From Chloroflexi bacterium RBG_16_57_11 (GTDB taxonomy: Bacteria; Chloroflexota; Anaerolineae; Anaerolineales; UBA4823), in the NCBI GenBank assembly GCA_001795165.1, contig MGNS01000140.1, forward strand, positions 1 through 17,441: a stretch of 17,441 bases of DNA, in the 5' to 3' direction. Numbering within the stretch: the first letter of the stretch is position 1; every line of letters begins with the position of its first letter. The translations under genes were made by a program, and so were the position numbers. Under the pieces are notes generated by a model, which saw only the letters and a list, made by a program, of their open reading frames with translations, searched no databases and was not told the DNA's origin. Positions 8,182 through 14,350 of the stretch are shown one piece after another.

Positions 8182-8810
8182 GAGGTTCCCGGAAAGTAGA
8201 TGTTAATGCAGTCGCCATGGTCGTTAACCAGGGCGTTGGCAGGGCGAGCCAGGATCCAACCGATGATGTATACATCACCCACCGAGCCGGAGGCGTTGAG
8301 CGCCAGGGCCAGGACCCACGGCAGCACCAGCGCTGCCGGCAGCAGGGGCAGCAGGGCGACACCCACCAGGGTGATCAGGATCAGCGGCGCCAGGCCGATC
8401 ACCAGGTAGGGGTTGCGCGGGATGTACCAATCCGGCGCGGCGGCGTAGGCGTAGGTGATCTTTAAGCCGAAGCGCGGCCGGCTGCGGGTGATCAGCCAGA
8501 AAAAGGCGCCGTGCACCAATTCGTGCAGCAGCAGGACCGCAACAAGCGCCAGCACGATCACCAGAAACGTGACCCACCCGGCTGGTGGGGCGCTGGAGGG
8601 TGACACACCGGGCTCTGCCAGTGCCCGCAAGCGGGCTGCCAGCCAGAAAAAGAGCCAGGCGAACAGCAATAGCAGCCCTAGCCCAATCAGGTTCAGCCAC
8701 AGCAGCAGCCCTGGCTGCTTGCGCAGGTCGATGCTGCGGACGAGCTGGTAGCCGGAGGGGAGGTTCTGGCGAGGCTTCAATGGTGTAGGAATAAATTCCG
8801 ATGTTGACAA
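8178..8810 (-). CDS. DUF3267-type putative membrane zincin metallopeptidase
   Basis: This 210-residue protein is mostly membrane-embedded: hydrophobic segments at about 34-62, 78-97, 135-157 and 159-172. HELVH at 96-100, at the end of the second segment, is an HExxH zinc motif. Conserved-looking NASGSVGD (172-179) and NDHGD (196-200) may supply a further ligand. The layout fits the DUF3267 putative zincin family; the substrate is unknown. The start is unclear. TTG at 8810 lies about two bases from the predicted transcription start and has no Shine-Dalgarno, so it would be leaderless. TTG at 8780 is an alternative, and a stop at 8822-8820 rules out a longer frame. It overlaps the downstream methyltransferase by ATGA. 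Confidence 0.8.
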   Translation of the reverse strand: MSTSEFIPTPLKPRQNLPSGYQLVRSIDLRKQPGLLLWLNLIGLGLLLLFAWLFFWLAARLRALAEPGVSPSSAPPAGWVTFLVIVLALVAVLLLHELVHGAFFWLITRSRPRFGLKITYAYAAAPDWYIPRNPYLVIGLAPLILITLVGVALLPLLPAALVLPWVLALALNASGSVGDVYIIGWILARPANALVNDHGDCINIYFPGTS

Positions 8811-8818
8811 CGTCAGAA

Positions 8819-8827
8819 ATTATAACA
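8819..8827 (-). promoter_or_regulatory. Extended -10 promoter of the peptidase-methyltransferase pair
   Basis: The minus strand reads TGTTATAAT, a perfect extended -10 element. A weak -35 (TTATCC) lies 17 bases upstream. The expected transcription start near 8812 is almost at the TTG at 8810, implying leaderless translation or the later TTG at 8780. Confidence 0.45.
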
Positions 8828-8985
8828 ACGTATTGCTTTATGGATAAGGCTCAGGAGGCATCGATTTATAAAAAATCATCGGCCACGGTAGGCGTAATGG
8901 ATTGGAAAGTTGGACCTGGTGTCGAAATTTCAATCGCCGAGTAAACTTGCCTCAATTTGACATGCACCCAGTATTGCTCTCTCTA

Positions 8986-9014
8986 TTGACGAAATCCGTC
9001 AAGAAGGCTAAAAT
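8986..9014 (+). promoter_or_regulatory. Sigma-70 promoter with an inverted-repeat operator over the -35 box
   Basis: TTGACG (8986-8991), a 17-base spacer and TAAAAT (9009-9014) make a strong promoter for the gene at 9102, with a start near 9021. The -35 box is one arm of a perfect inverted repeat, TTGACG-AAATC-CGTCAA (8986-9002), a likely repressor site. The same arrangement recurs at the cold-shock promoter (12055-12083). Confidence 0.65.
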
Positions 9015-9028
9015 ACATCCATAGTTTG

Positions 9029-9054
9029 CCCCCAAAAGGCGGGGGTATTTTTTT
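9029..9054 (+). terminator. Terminator-like hairpin in the leader of the gene at 9102
   Basis: CCCCC (9029-9033) pairs with GGGGG (9041-9045) around a 7-base loop, then TATTTTTTT follows. It has the form of an intrinsic terminator on the plus strand. No plus-strand gene lies upstream within the window to be terminated, and the hairpin starts about 8 bases after the predicted transcription start. Either it attenuates the downstream gene or the true promoter lies further upstream. Confidence 0.5.
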
Positions 9055-9071
9055 GCTGTCAGGAATAAGCA

Positions 9072-9089
9072 GGCTGCGAGATTGCAGCC
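9072..9089 (+). other. Stem-loop next to the ribosome binding site of the gene at 9102
   Basis: GGCTGC and GCAGCC form a perfect 6-bp stem with a 6-base loop. It ends two bases before the Shine-Dalgarno GGAGG (9091-9095), which is 6 bases from the ATG. It could modulate ribosome access. Confidence 0.4.
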
Positions 9090-9101
9090 CGGAGGCTAAG
9101 C

Positions 9102-9662
9102 ATGAGCAATCAGTCTATTCCCCTCGAGCCCGAGGCTCAGGATCAAAACACCACCGGCGAGGAGATCAGCGCCGAAGCAGCCAACCTCTCCAACGTCACG
9201 GTCGGAAAAGTCACCGCCGAGCTGGTGCGGATGAGCAACAGCGCCGCCAACCAGATCAGCGCTACCGAGGTCGAGCTGCGCAACAGCGCCGCGGCGCAAG
9301 TGCAGGCTGACGTGGTCACTGCCAACAACGCTGCCATCGCCATGGCACGGGGGCAGTCGTTGGACCTGTCCCAGACCTTCCTCGGCGCAGCGCAGGTGGA
9401 AAAGGCGTCCCTGGAGAGCAGCCGGGCAGCCGCGCTGTACACCCAGGTGGCAGAGCTACACGACTCCCAGGCGGCCGTTCTCGTGGCCAAGGAAGTGCAC
9501 GGTGGTCCGATACGCACGGCGGTCTTGCTTGCCGGTAGGGTGGAAGGTCCGGTAGAAACCATGGTAGATACCCCGCGCGCCATGCTGGCCGGGCTGTCAG
9601 CCGGGATCGGCGTTGGCCTGGTGCTGTTCCTGTTCCAGCTCCTGCTGGGGCGCAGAAAGTAA
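9102..9662 (+). CDS. Tail-anchored protein with 15-16-residue beta-helix-like repeats (function unknown)
   Basis: I do not recognise a named function. The 186-residue protein has no signal peptide. Its first 25 residues are polar and acidic. Residues about 28-150 form degenerate repeats of 15-16 residues with small residues (Ala, Ser, Asn) and regularly spaced Val/Leu: NSAANQISATEVELR, NSAAAQVQADVVTAN, SRAAALYTQVAELHD, SQAAVLVAKEV. Such periodicity suggests a right-handed beta-helix, loosely recalling bactofilins. Residues about 161-182 form one membrane helix followed by GRRK, so it is probably tail-anchored with the repeats in the cytoplasm. GGAGG stands 6 bases before the ATG. It has its own promoter and structured leader, and a strong hairpin follows the stop. 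Similar short repeat proteins occur in other Chloroflexota, from memory. Confidence 0.85.
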   Translation: MSNQSIPLEPEAQDQNTTGEEISAEAANLSNVTVGKVTAELVRMSNSAANQISATEVELRNSAAAQVQADVVTANNAAIAMARGQSLDLSQTFLGAAQVEKASLESSRAAALYTQVAELHDSQAAVLVAKEVHGGPIRTAVLLAGRVEGPVETMVDTPRAMLAGLSAGIGVGLVLFLFQLLLGRRK

Positions 9663-9678
9663 CTCTCGTTTGAAGCGG

Positions 9679-9721
9679 GACGCCTGGTTGAACTGCCCTG
9701 AGGCCAGTTCAACCAGGCGTC
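9679..9721. other. Perfect 17-bp inverted repeat between the tail-anchored gene and rplY
   Basis: GACGCCTGGTTGAACTG (9679-9695) is exactly complementary to 9705-9721, with a 9-base loop. It begins 16 bases after the stop at 9662. No T-tract follows, so it is not a classical intrinsic terminator. It may stabilise the upstream mRNA 3' end, act as a Rho-assisted terminator or processing site, or be a repeat-type palindrome. Confidence 0.7.
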
Positions 9722-9814
9722 TCGGAATACCCACCGGTGGAAGCCGGATTAATAGCCGCAGGAGCGAGGGTAATCCAGCCGGGCTGGGTGAGAGGCGCTC
9801 CAAGGAAGGATAAG

Positions 9815-10456
9815 ATGGAAAAAGTAATACTCAAAGCACAACCACGTCAGGTGATCGGGAAGCAGGTGCGGGCGCTGCGCCGCCAGGGCTTGCTGCCGGC
9901 CGTGATCTACGGCTCACATTTATCCCCGGTCGCCATCAGTCTGAACCACCACGGTGCGTCGCTGGCGCTGGCGAGGATCTCCTCATCACAATTAGTGGAT
10001 GTGGATGTTAACGGCGCCAGCCACACGGTGCTGGTGCGCGAGCGTCAGCGGAACCCGGTCACAGGCACCCTGTTGCACGTGGATTTTCAGGCCGTCTCCC
10101 TGACGGAAAAGCTGCGCGTGAATGTTGGGCTGCAGTTTAAGGGCGAAGCGCCAGCGGTGACGAACTACGACGGCATTGTGTCGGTTTCGCTGGAGGAGCT
10201 GGAAGTAGAATGCCTGGCCGACGATCTGGTGAACTACCTGGAAGTCGACTTGAGCGCTTTGGATCGAATCGGCGAGGCGATCCGCGTGCGGGATGTCCCG
10301 CTTCCACCCAGGGTGCAGGTGTTGAATGACCCCGACGAGATAGTCGTGGTGATCACAGCCCCGACGATTGCGGTCGAGGCAGCTGAAGAGCTCGAAGCCG
10401 CTGCATTCGAACCCGAGATAATCGAGAAGGGCAAGAAGGAAGAAGAAGAATTCTAG
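9815..10456 (+). CDS. rplY: 50S ribosomal protein bL25 (TL5/CTC type)
   Basis: The 213-residue protein is the long form of bL25, which binds 5S rRNA in the large subunit. The N-terminal 5S-binding domain (about 1-92) shows RRQGLLPAVIYG (22-33) and TGTLLHVDFQAV (83-94). The C-terminal TL5-type beta domain (about 98-185) has GIVSVSLEELEVECL. A Glu/Ala-rich tail with KGKKEEEEF ends the protein. The ATG at 9815 is chosen because GGAAGGA lies just upstream and the family begins with this short stretch; an in-frame ATG at 9737 would add 26 unrelated residues. No clear promoter is visible between 9722 and 9814, apart from a GGATTA/TAATCC repeat at 9746-9776, so cotranscription with the upstream gene is possible. 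Confidence 0.95.
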   Translation: MEKVILKAQPRQVIGKQVRALRRQGLLPAVIYGSHLSPVAISLNHHGASLALARISSSQLVDVDVNGASHTVLVRERQRNPVTGTLLHVDFQAVSLTEKLRVNVGLQFKGEAPAVTNYDGIVSVSLEELEVECLADDLVNYLEVDLSALDRIGEAIRVRDVPLPPRVQVLNDPDEIVVVITAPTIAVEAAEELEAAAFEPEIIEKGKKEEEEF

Positions 10457-10464
10457 CCAAACAT

Positions 10465-10500
10465 AGTCCCCTGGATTGAAAATCCGGGGGACTTTCTTTT
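10465..10500 (+). terminator. Intrinsic terminator of rplY
   Basis: AGTCCCC-T-GGATT (10465-10477) pairs with AATCC-G-GGGGACT (10481-10493) with one T-G wobble and a GAA loop. TTCTTTT follows. It separates rplY from the convergent Nudix gene, whose stop codon lies in the T-tract; on the minus strand the tail is not T-rich. Confidence 0.9.
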
Positions 10501-11122
10501 ATACAGTTTCTTCAGCCAGCGCTCGTACCAGGTTCAGAGTGATGCGCGCGCTGGCGCCCCACAGCACCTCGCCATCATAGGGTTCGAAATAGGCCACTTT
10601 TGCCGGCGCATAGGGCGCAGGCAGCTGGCGCGAGCGTTCGGCGTGGTTTGCCGGCTGCGCCAGCCAGTCCAGCGGAATGGTAAACACCCGGCTGACCTCC
10701 GCCTCGGCGGGGTGCAGCTCGTAAGGCCAGGGGATGACCCCTACGACCGGTTTGATGCGATAATTGGTGATGGTCAGGTAATCTTGGAGGCGGCCCAGGA
10801 GGCGCACATCCTGCGGCTTGAGACCGATCTCTTCATATGACTCACGCAGCGCGGTCTGCTCCGGAGATGTGTCTTCTGGGTCGGCGCGCCCTCCGGGAAA
10901 GGCGACCTGGCCACTGTGCTCAGGCAAATCGGAGTGGCGGCGGGTTAACAGGATGTGCCAGCGCGACCCATATGTGAGGAAGGGGATAAGCACAGCCGCA
11001 AGCCTGGCTGGCTCGCTGAGGAACTGCGGTAGGGCAGGGAATTCCAGATAAGGTTCCTGCGAGCTACGATCCAACGCCAGCGATAACCGTCTGGTGATTT
11101 CCGCTTCACTCAGATGATTCAT
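10499..11122 (-). CDS. Nudix hydrolase, CoA pyrophosphatase (NudL) type
   Basis: The 207-residue protein has the UPF0035 signature of CoA diphosphatases, LLTRR (58-62) ... GQVAFPGG (71-78), running into a Nudix box that ends ALRESYEEIGL (91-101), with R93, E94, E97 and E98 as metal and catalytic residues. Family members cleave coenzyme A or its derivatives to phosphopantetheine and 3',5'-ADP; the true substrate here is not shown. The ATG at 11122 lies inside the end of trmI, a 17-base overlap in another frame, and lacks a clear Shine-Dalgarno, so translation likely depends on readthrough of ribosomes from trmI. A less likely alternative is a general ADP-ribose or NADH Nudix enzyme. Confidence 0.9.
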   Translation of the reverse strand: MNHLSEAEITRRLSLALDRSSQEPYLEFPALPQFLSEPARLAAVLIPFLTYGSRWHILLTRRHSDLPEHSGQVAFPGGRADPEDTSPEQTALRESYEEIGLKPQDVRLLGRLQDYLTITNYRIKPVVGVIPWPYELHPAEAEVSRVFTIPLDWLAQPANHAERSRQLPAPYAPAKVAYFEPYDGEVLWGASARITLNLVRALAEETV

Positions 11123-11999
11123 GGTCTGTCAATATTTCGCCTTCGTCCTCGATGGAGGTTCCACCTTGCGCCTCGTTTGGTGCTTCGATCCGAATGCTTT
11201 TCTTGTAAGAGGCGAGCATGGGGCGTGCGAAGGCCAGGTAGCCTGTGTGCGCAATCATACGATCGGTGGGCCGAAAGCGCTCGGAGACCGTCTTGTAATA
11301 GCGCAGTATGATCTCGCACACGTCCACAAAGGCGTAATCGAATTGGTAGAAGGCGTCCAGCAGGCGGGTAATCTGGTTGACCGTGGGCAGAATGGAGCCG
11401 AAATAACCGCCCGGTTTGAGCGCTCGCCGCGCTTGCAGCAGATAATCGTAGGGATTGGGCACGTCAAGGAACAGGGCATCCACATTTTGCTCATCGAAGC
11501 CCTCAGCGATATCCCGCTCCTTAAAACATACTCGCTCGAGCAACCCGAGCCGCTCCAGGTTCTTGCGCGCCAGGTTTTGCATCTCCGGGCGCTGGTCGTA
11601 GGATGTCACTCGCCCATCCTGCCCGACCGCCCAGGCCATGGCGATGGTCAGCGCGCCGGAGCCGGTGCCGGCTTCCACAACGTGGACACCAGGGCCGATC
11701 CCCATCGTCACCAGCACGAAGCCAATATCCTTGGGATACATGATCTGCGTATTGCGCTTCAGGTCGCGCAGCACATCGCTCAGCGAGGGCTGCAGGAGAA
11801 AGTACATCTTCCCCAGGTGGGTGAAGACCTGGCCTCCCCAGGGCTGGCCGATCAGGTCATCATGACGTAAGATGCCCCGATGCGTGTGCAATTCCTCCCC
11901 GGTGGTAAGGCGAATGATAAAGATTTTGTTGGTAGGACTGACCAGTTGGGCCAGGTCCCCGAGGCGCGCGTACGGAGTTGGTTGGATATTTTCTGTCAT
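11106..11999 (-). CDS. trmI: tRNA (adenine(58)-N1)-methyltransferase TrmI
   Basis: The 297-residue protein matches TrmI, which makes m1A58 in the T-loop of tRNA as a homotetramer. A small N-terminal beta domain (about 14-70, GEELHTHRGILRHDDLIG) precedes a Rossmann methyltransferase. The SAM loop is VVEAGTGSGALT (107-118), with YDQRPE (134-139), and the catalytic motif is LDVPNPYD around D179. FRPTDRMIAHTGYLAFARP (242-260) is typical of the C-terminal part. The C-terminal 30 residues are acidic and overlap the next gene. The start ATG at 11999 lacks a good Shine-Dalgarno, but the N-terminus aligns naturally with the family. It is divergent from the cold-shock gene. Confidence 0.95.
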   Translation of the reverse strand: MTENIQPTPYARLGDLAQLVSPTNKIFIIRLTTGEELHTHRGILRHDDLIGQPWGGQVFTHLGKMYFLLQPSLSDVLRDLKRNTQIMYPKDIGFVLVTMGIGPGVHVVEAGTGSGALTIAMAWAVGQDGRVTSYDQRPEMQNLARKNLERLGLLERVCFKERDIAEGFDEQNVDALFLDVPNPYDYLLQARRALKPGGYFGSILPTVNQITRLLDAFYQFDYAFVDVCEIILRYYKTVSERFRPTDRMIAHTGYLAFARPMLASYKKSIRIEAPNEAQGGTSIEDEGEILTDHESSE

Positions 12000-12021
12000 A
12001 TGATTGCCGGTCCAGCCGCTT

Positions 12022-12030
12022 ATCTTACCA
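12022..12030 (-). promoter_or_regulatory. Candidate extended -10 promoter of trmI
   Basis: The minus strand reads TGGTAAGAT, which fits TG-N-TAAGAT. No convincing -35 box is seen. Transcription would start near 12015, leaving a short leader of about 15 bases before the ATG at 11999. Confidence 0.3.
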
Positions 12031-12054
12031 TATTGACCCTAAAAATAGAAAACC

Positions 12055-12083
12055 TTGACGAATTCATTCAAGGCTGATAAACT
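12055..12083 (+). promoter_or_regulatory. Sigma-70 promoter of the cold-shock gene with -35 inverted repeat
   Basis: TTGACG (12055-12060), 17 bases, then TAAACT (12078-12083); transcription would start near 12090. CCTTGA (12053-12058) and TCAAGG (12068-12073) form an inverted repeat over the -35 box. Its first 18 bases match those at 8986-9003 in 15 positions. Confidence 0.6.
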
Positions 12084-12089
12084 AAAACT

Positions 12090-12254
12090 TGTAGGTGGCA
12101 CGTGTTGTTCTTTCTGCGGTCGTGGTTGCCGGTCTGAATACAGTACGTGTTCGGGCCGGTCTTGCGTTAATTGCGGACTATAACAGTAGCGCGACGGTAG
12201 TGGAAAGCAACGGCCTCAACCAATTTTCAGTTCAACGTAAGGAGAAGTTTTATC
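12090..12254 (+). promoter_or_regulatory. Long untranslated leader of the cold-shock mRNA
   Basis: About 165 bases separate the predicted transcription start from the ATG. Long leaders that refold with temperature are known for cspA-type mRNAs, so a thermosensor is plausible. GCCGGTC occurs twice (near 12129 and 12154). No conserved cold box could be identified by eye. The Shine-Dalgarno GGAG lies 10 bases before the ATG. Confidence 0.4.
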
Positions 12255-12464
12255 ATGGACGATCGTGTAGTTGGCACAGTCAAGTGGTTCAATGCGAGCA
12301 AGGGTTATGGCTTCATTGAGCGTGAGGGTGGGGCGGATGTATTTGTGCATTACACCGCCATCCAAACCGACGGCTACCGCAGCTTGCAGGAAGGCCAGAA
12401 GGTGGAGTTCAGCATCGAGCAAGGGCCGAAAGGTCTCCAGGCTGCTCGGGTGACCATAATCTAA
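12255..12464 (+). CDS. cspA: Cold-shock domain protein (CspA family)
   Basis: The 69-residue protein is a single cold-shock domain, a five-stranded OB-fold RNA/ssDNA chaperone. RNP1 is KGYGFI (16-21) and RNP2 is VFVHY (29-33). The N-terminal VGTVKWFNASKGYGFI is diagnostic. Length is that of the family. It has its own promoter, long leader and terminator, so it is a monocistronic unit. CspA-type proteins melt RNA structure at low temperature or during fast growth; which applies here cannot be told. Confidence 0.97.
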   Translation: MDDRVVGTVKWFNASKGYGFIEREGGADVFVHYTAIQTDGYRSLQEGQKVEFSIEQGPKGLQAARVTII

Positions 12465-12492
12465 GAACGACATACTAATAACGAAAACTCAG

Positions 12493-12528
12493 ATGGGCGA
12501 CTTGACCAGGTCGCCCATTTTATTTTTT
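12493..12528 (+). terminator. Intrinsic terminator of the cold-shock gene
   Basis: ATGGGCGAC (12493-12501) and GTCGCCCAT (12510-12518) form a perfect 9-bp stem with an 8-base loop, followed by TTTATTTTTT. The T-tract overlaps the stop codon of the convergent small membrane-protein gene. Confidence 0.92.
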
Positions 12529-12786
12529 CTCCGGCGCCTTGCTCAGCCAATAGCCGACGAATAAGAACGCCAGGCTGAGGATCGTCGCCAGGCCAATGTG
12601 AAGCGAGCCCAGGCGGCCGAAAGACACCTCAAGAGAATCGCCCAGGATCTGTCCGAGGGCGAATCCACTCCAGGCCAGGAACAAATCCAGTAGCAAGCGG
12701 CCGGGGCCGCCCCCCCGCCACAAATGGAAGGCTGCGCCGTAAGCGCTGGATAGGATAAATCCGAAGAGCAATGCTGGTAGCGTCAT
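12520..12786 (-). CDS. Small membrane protein of unknown function
   Basis: The 88-residue protein is hydrophobic, with likely membrane helices at about 2-20, 30-48 and 60-81, a FHLWRGGGPGR loop (20-30) and a KAPEKK tail. I recall similar proteins with this FHLWRGG motif next to mnmA in Chloroflexota, but no function. The ATG at 12786 overlaps the TGA of mnmA as ATGA, and GGAGGG lies 11 bases upstream, so translation is coupled. A longer frame from 12813 exists but would lie inside mnmA without its own ribosome binding site. Confidence 0.8.
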   Translation of the reverse strand: MTLPALLFGFILSSAYGAAFHLWRGGGPGRLLLDLFLAWSGFALGQILGDSLEVSFGRLGSLHIGLATILSLAFLFVGYWLSKAPEKK

Positions 12787-13916
12787 GATTGTATAATCCC
12801 TCCCCCCAGACATACTTCGCCAACGTAAATCACGGCAGCCTGTCCGGGTGTGATATCCCGCTGCGGTTCATCGAAGCGCACCCGGATGCGCCCTTCGGGG
12901 AGCAGCCTGACCCACCCCCAGGCCAGCGGCGCTGTATAGCGGATTTTCACCTGGGCGCGGTTTTCATCTTCTGCCGGTGCCTGGCCGGAGACCCAATGCG
13001 CCGGCCAGGCGACCAGCTCACTCTGGCCGAGCTCATCTGCACCGCCAACGACCAGGGCGTTGCGCTTGAGGTCTTTGGCCAGTACATATGTCGGGCGCTG
13101 GCTGGTAAGCCCGAGTCCTTTGCGCTGTCCGATGGTGAAGAAGGCCAGCCCTTGATGTTCCCCAATCATCTCGCCCTGCGAGTTCAATATCGGTCCGGGT
13201 TGTTGGATGCCAGGGACATTACGTTGCAGGAAAGTGCGGTAATCCTCTTGACCCAAAAAACACAAATCCTGGCTCTCGGGACGCTCCGCCACGGGTAAAC
13301 CGAACTTGCGCGCCAGCTCGCGCACCTGCGGCTTTGTGTATTCGCCCAGCGGGAACAAGGCGTGGTTGAGCTGCTCTTGACCGAGCACGTGCAGCACATA
13401 GGACTGGTCTTTCCCGCTATCCGTGGCACGCAGGATCTGGATCGCTGAGCCATCTGGGTGGGTTGAGTCCCGATGCAAGCGGTCCATACGTAGTCGGTCC
13501 CGACGTAGTCGGCCCCGACGTAGACGGGCATAGTGTCCTGTGGCCATGTAATCGGCGCCGAGCGCCAAGGCGCGCCGCAGCAGAAAGTCCCAACGTATGG
13601 AGCGGTTGCAGGTCAGGCATGGGTTGGGTGTGATCCCTTGCGCATAGCCATCCTTGAAAGAGTGCACCACCGTCTCGAAAAACACCTGCTGTGCATCCAC
13701 GGCGTAGAAGGGGATGTTCAGCAACGCCGCCACCCGCCGCGCCTGGGCCATGGCGTCGGGCGTGCAGCAGCGGTTGTCGTCTTGCCGACCGCTTTCGCTC
13801 CACAGGCGCATCATCATCCCGATGACTTCATAGCCCTGCTCTTGCAGCAGGGCGGCGGCTACCGAGCTATCCACGCCGCCACTCATGGCAACGACCACAC
13901 GGGGAGGGGTATTCAT
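12783..13916 (-). CDS. mnmA: tRNA-specific 2-thiouridylase MnmA
   Basis: MnmA adenylates and thiolates uridine 34 of Lys, Glu and Gln tRNAs, using persulfide sulfur from a cysteine desulfurase. The 377-residue protein has the PP-loop SGGVDSS (12-18), NPCLTCNRSIRWD (98-110) with C103, ATGHYARL (125-132), SGKDQSYVL (167-175) and SQDLCFLG (215-222) with C219. The two active-site cysteines are C103 and C219 by comparison with E. coli C102 and C199. An unusual run of four five-residue repeats (131-150) follows GHYA. ATG at 13916 is chosen because the family starts here; a frame from 13970 adds 18 unrelated residues. TATAAT lies only 6 bases upstream, so the mRNA may be leaderless. iscS lies upstream beyond a repeat array. 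Confidence 0.96.
   Translation of the reverse strand: MNTPPRVVVAMSGGVDSSVAAALLQEQGYEVIGMMMRLWSESGRQDDNRCCTPDAMAQARRVAALLNIPFYAVDAQQVFFETVVHSFKDGYAQGITPNPCLTCNRSIRWDFLLRRALALGADYMATGHYARLRRGRLRRDRLRMDRLHRDSTHPDGSAIQILRATDSGKDQSYVLHVLGQEQLNHALFPLGEYTKPQVRELARKFGLPVAERPESQDLCFLGQEDYRTFLQRNVPGIQQPGPILNSQGEMIGEHQGLAFFTIGQRKGLGLTSQRPTYVLAKDLKRNALVVGGADELGQSELVAWPAHWVSGQAPAEDENRAQVKIRYTAPLAWGWVRLLPEGRIRVRFDEPQRDITPGQAAVIYVGEVCLGGGIIQS
13467..13526 (-). repeat. Four 15-bp tandem repeats inside mnmA
   Basis: Four in-frame 15-base units encode RLRRG, RLRRD, RLRMD and RLHRD (residues 131-150). The two units nearest the 5' end differ least, the others have drifted. Being in multiples of three, the expansion keeps the frame. 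It lies at a loop position where other MnmA proteins have only a few residues. Confidence 0.85.
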
Positions 13917-13922
13917 AGGGAT

Positions 13923-13928
13923 ATTATA
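13923..13928 (-). promoter_or_regulatory. Candidate -10 box for leaderless mnmA transcription
   Basis: TATAAT on the minus strand ends 6 bases before the ATG at 13916, so transcription would begin at or next to the A of the start codon. No Shine-Dalgarno is present. The -35 region is poor. Confidence 0.4.
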
Positions 13929-14009
13929 CCTGCTGGGGCGTATACGAGAATGCGCGTACGGGCGAAGCATCCGGCGGGCAAATCACGCCATTCTCTCATG
14001 CACAATTGC

Positions 14010-14350
14010 CGGATGGCACGAACGCGGTGCGTAGGGACGGGTCTGGGGATGGGTAATTGGAAGGTGTGGTTAGGTGCAGACCCGCCCCTACCGGAGGGCG
14101 TGTTGCTGGCGTAGGGACGGGTCTGGGGATGGGTGATTGGAAGGTGTGGATAGGTGCAAATCCGCCCCTACCGGAGGGCATGTTGTTGGCGTAGGGGCGG
14201 GTCTAGGGATGGGTGATTGGAAGGTGTGGATAGGTGTAGACCCGCCATTACCAGAGGGCATGTTGCTGGCGTAGGGGCGGGTCTGGGGATGGGTGATTGG
14301 AAGGTGTGGATAGGTGCAGACCCGCCCCTACCGGAAGGCACGAACGCGTT
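14010..14350. repeat. Array of four 80-bp palindromic (REP-like) units
   Basis: Units start at 14031, 14111, 14191 and 14271, exactly 80 bases apart. Each has GTAGGGGCGGGTCT, 33 bases, then AGACCCGCCCCTAC, so each can form a cruciform; the arms are perfect in the unit at 14271 and carry one to three changes in the others. Units are joined by a 19-base linker. The flanks at 14010-14031 and 14331-14352 match in 19 of 22 bases, the right one being the 3' end of iscS. This fills the 411-base gap between mnmA and iscS; only 13929-14009 shows nothing recognisable. No unique spacers exist, so it is not a CRISPR array. Confidence 0.9.

Noticed and set aside
8840..8944. 34-codon plus-strand frame in the divergent gap (starts MDKAQEASIY)
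   Set aside because: No ribosome binding site, no recognisable similarity, and it precedes the promoter region; too little support for a gene.
9737..9814. N-terminal extension of bL25 from ATG 9737
   Set aside because: The extra 26 residues do not fit the family, and GGAAGGA precedes the ATG at 9815.
12095..12319. Plus-strand frame across the cold-shock leader
   Set aside because: It runs into cspA in another frame, has no Shine-Dalgarno and no recognisable domain.
13917..13970. N-terminal extension of MnmA from 13970
   Set aside because: The family begins a few residues before VVVAMSGGVDSS; the extension would span the TATAAT box.
14031..14331. CRISPR array
   Set aside because: The 80-base units are repeated nearly whole, with no unique spacers and no cas genes.
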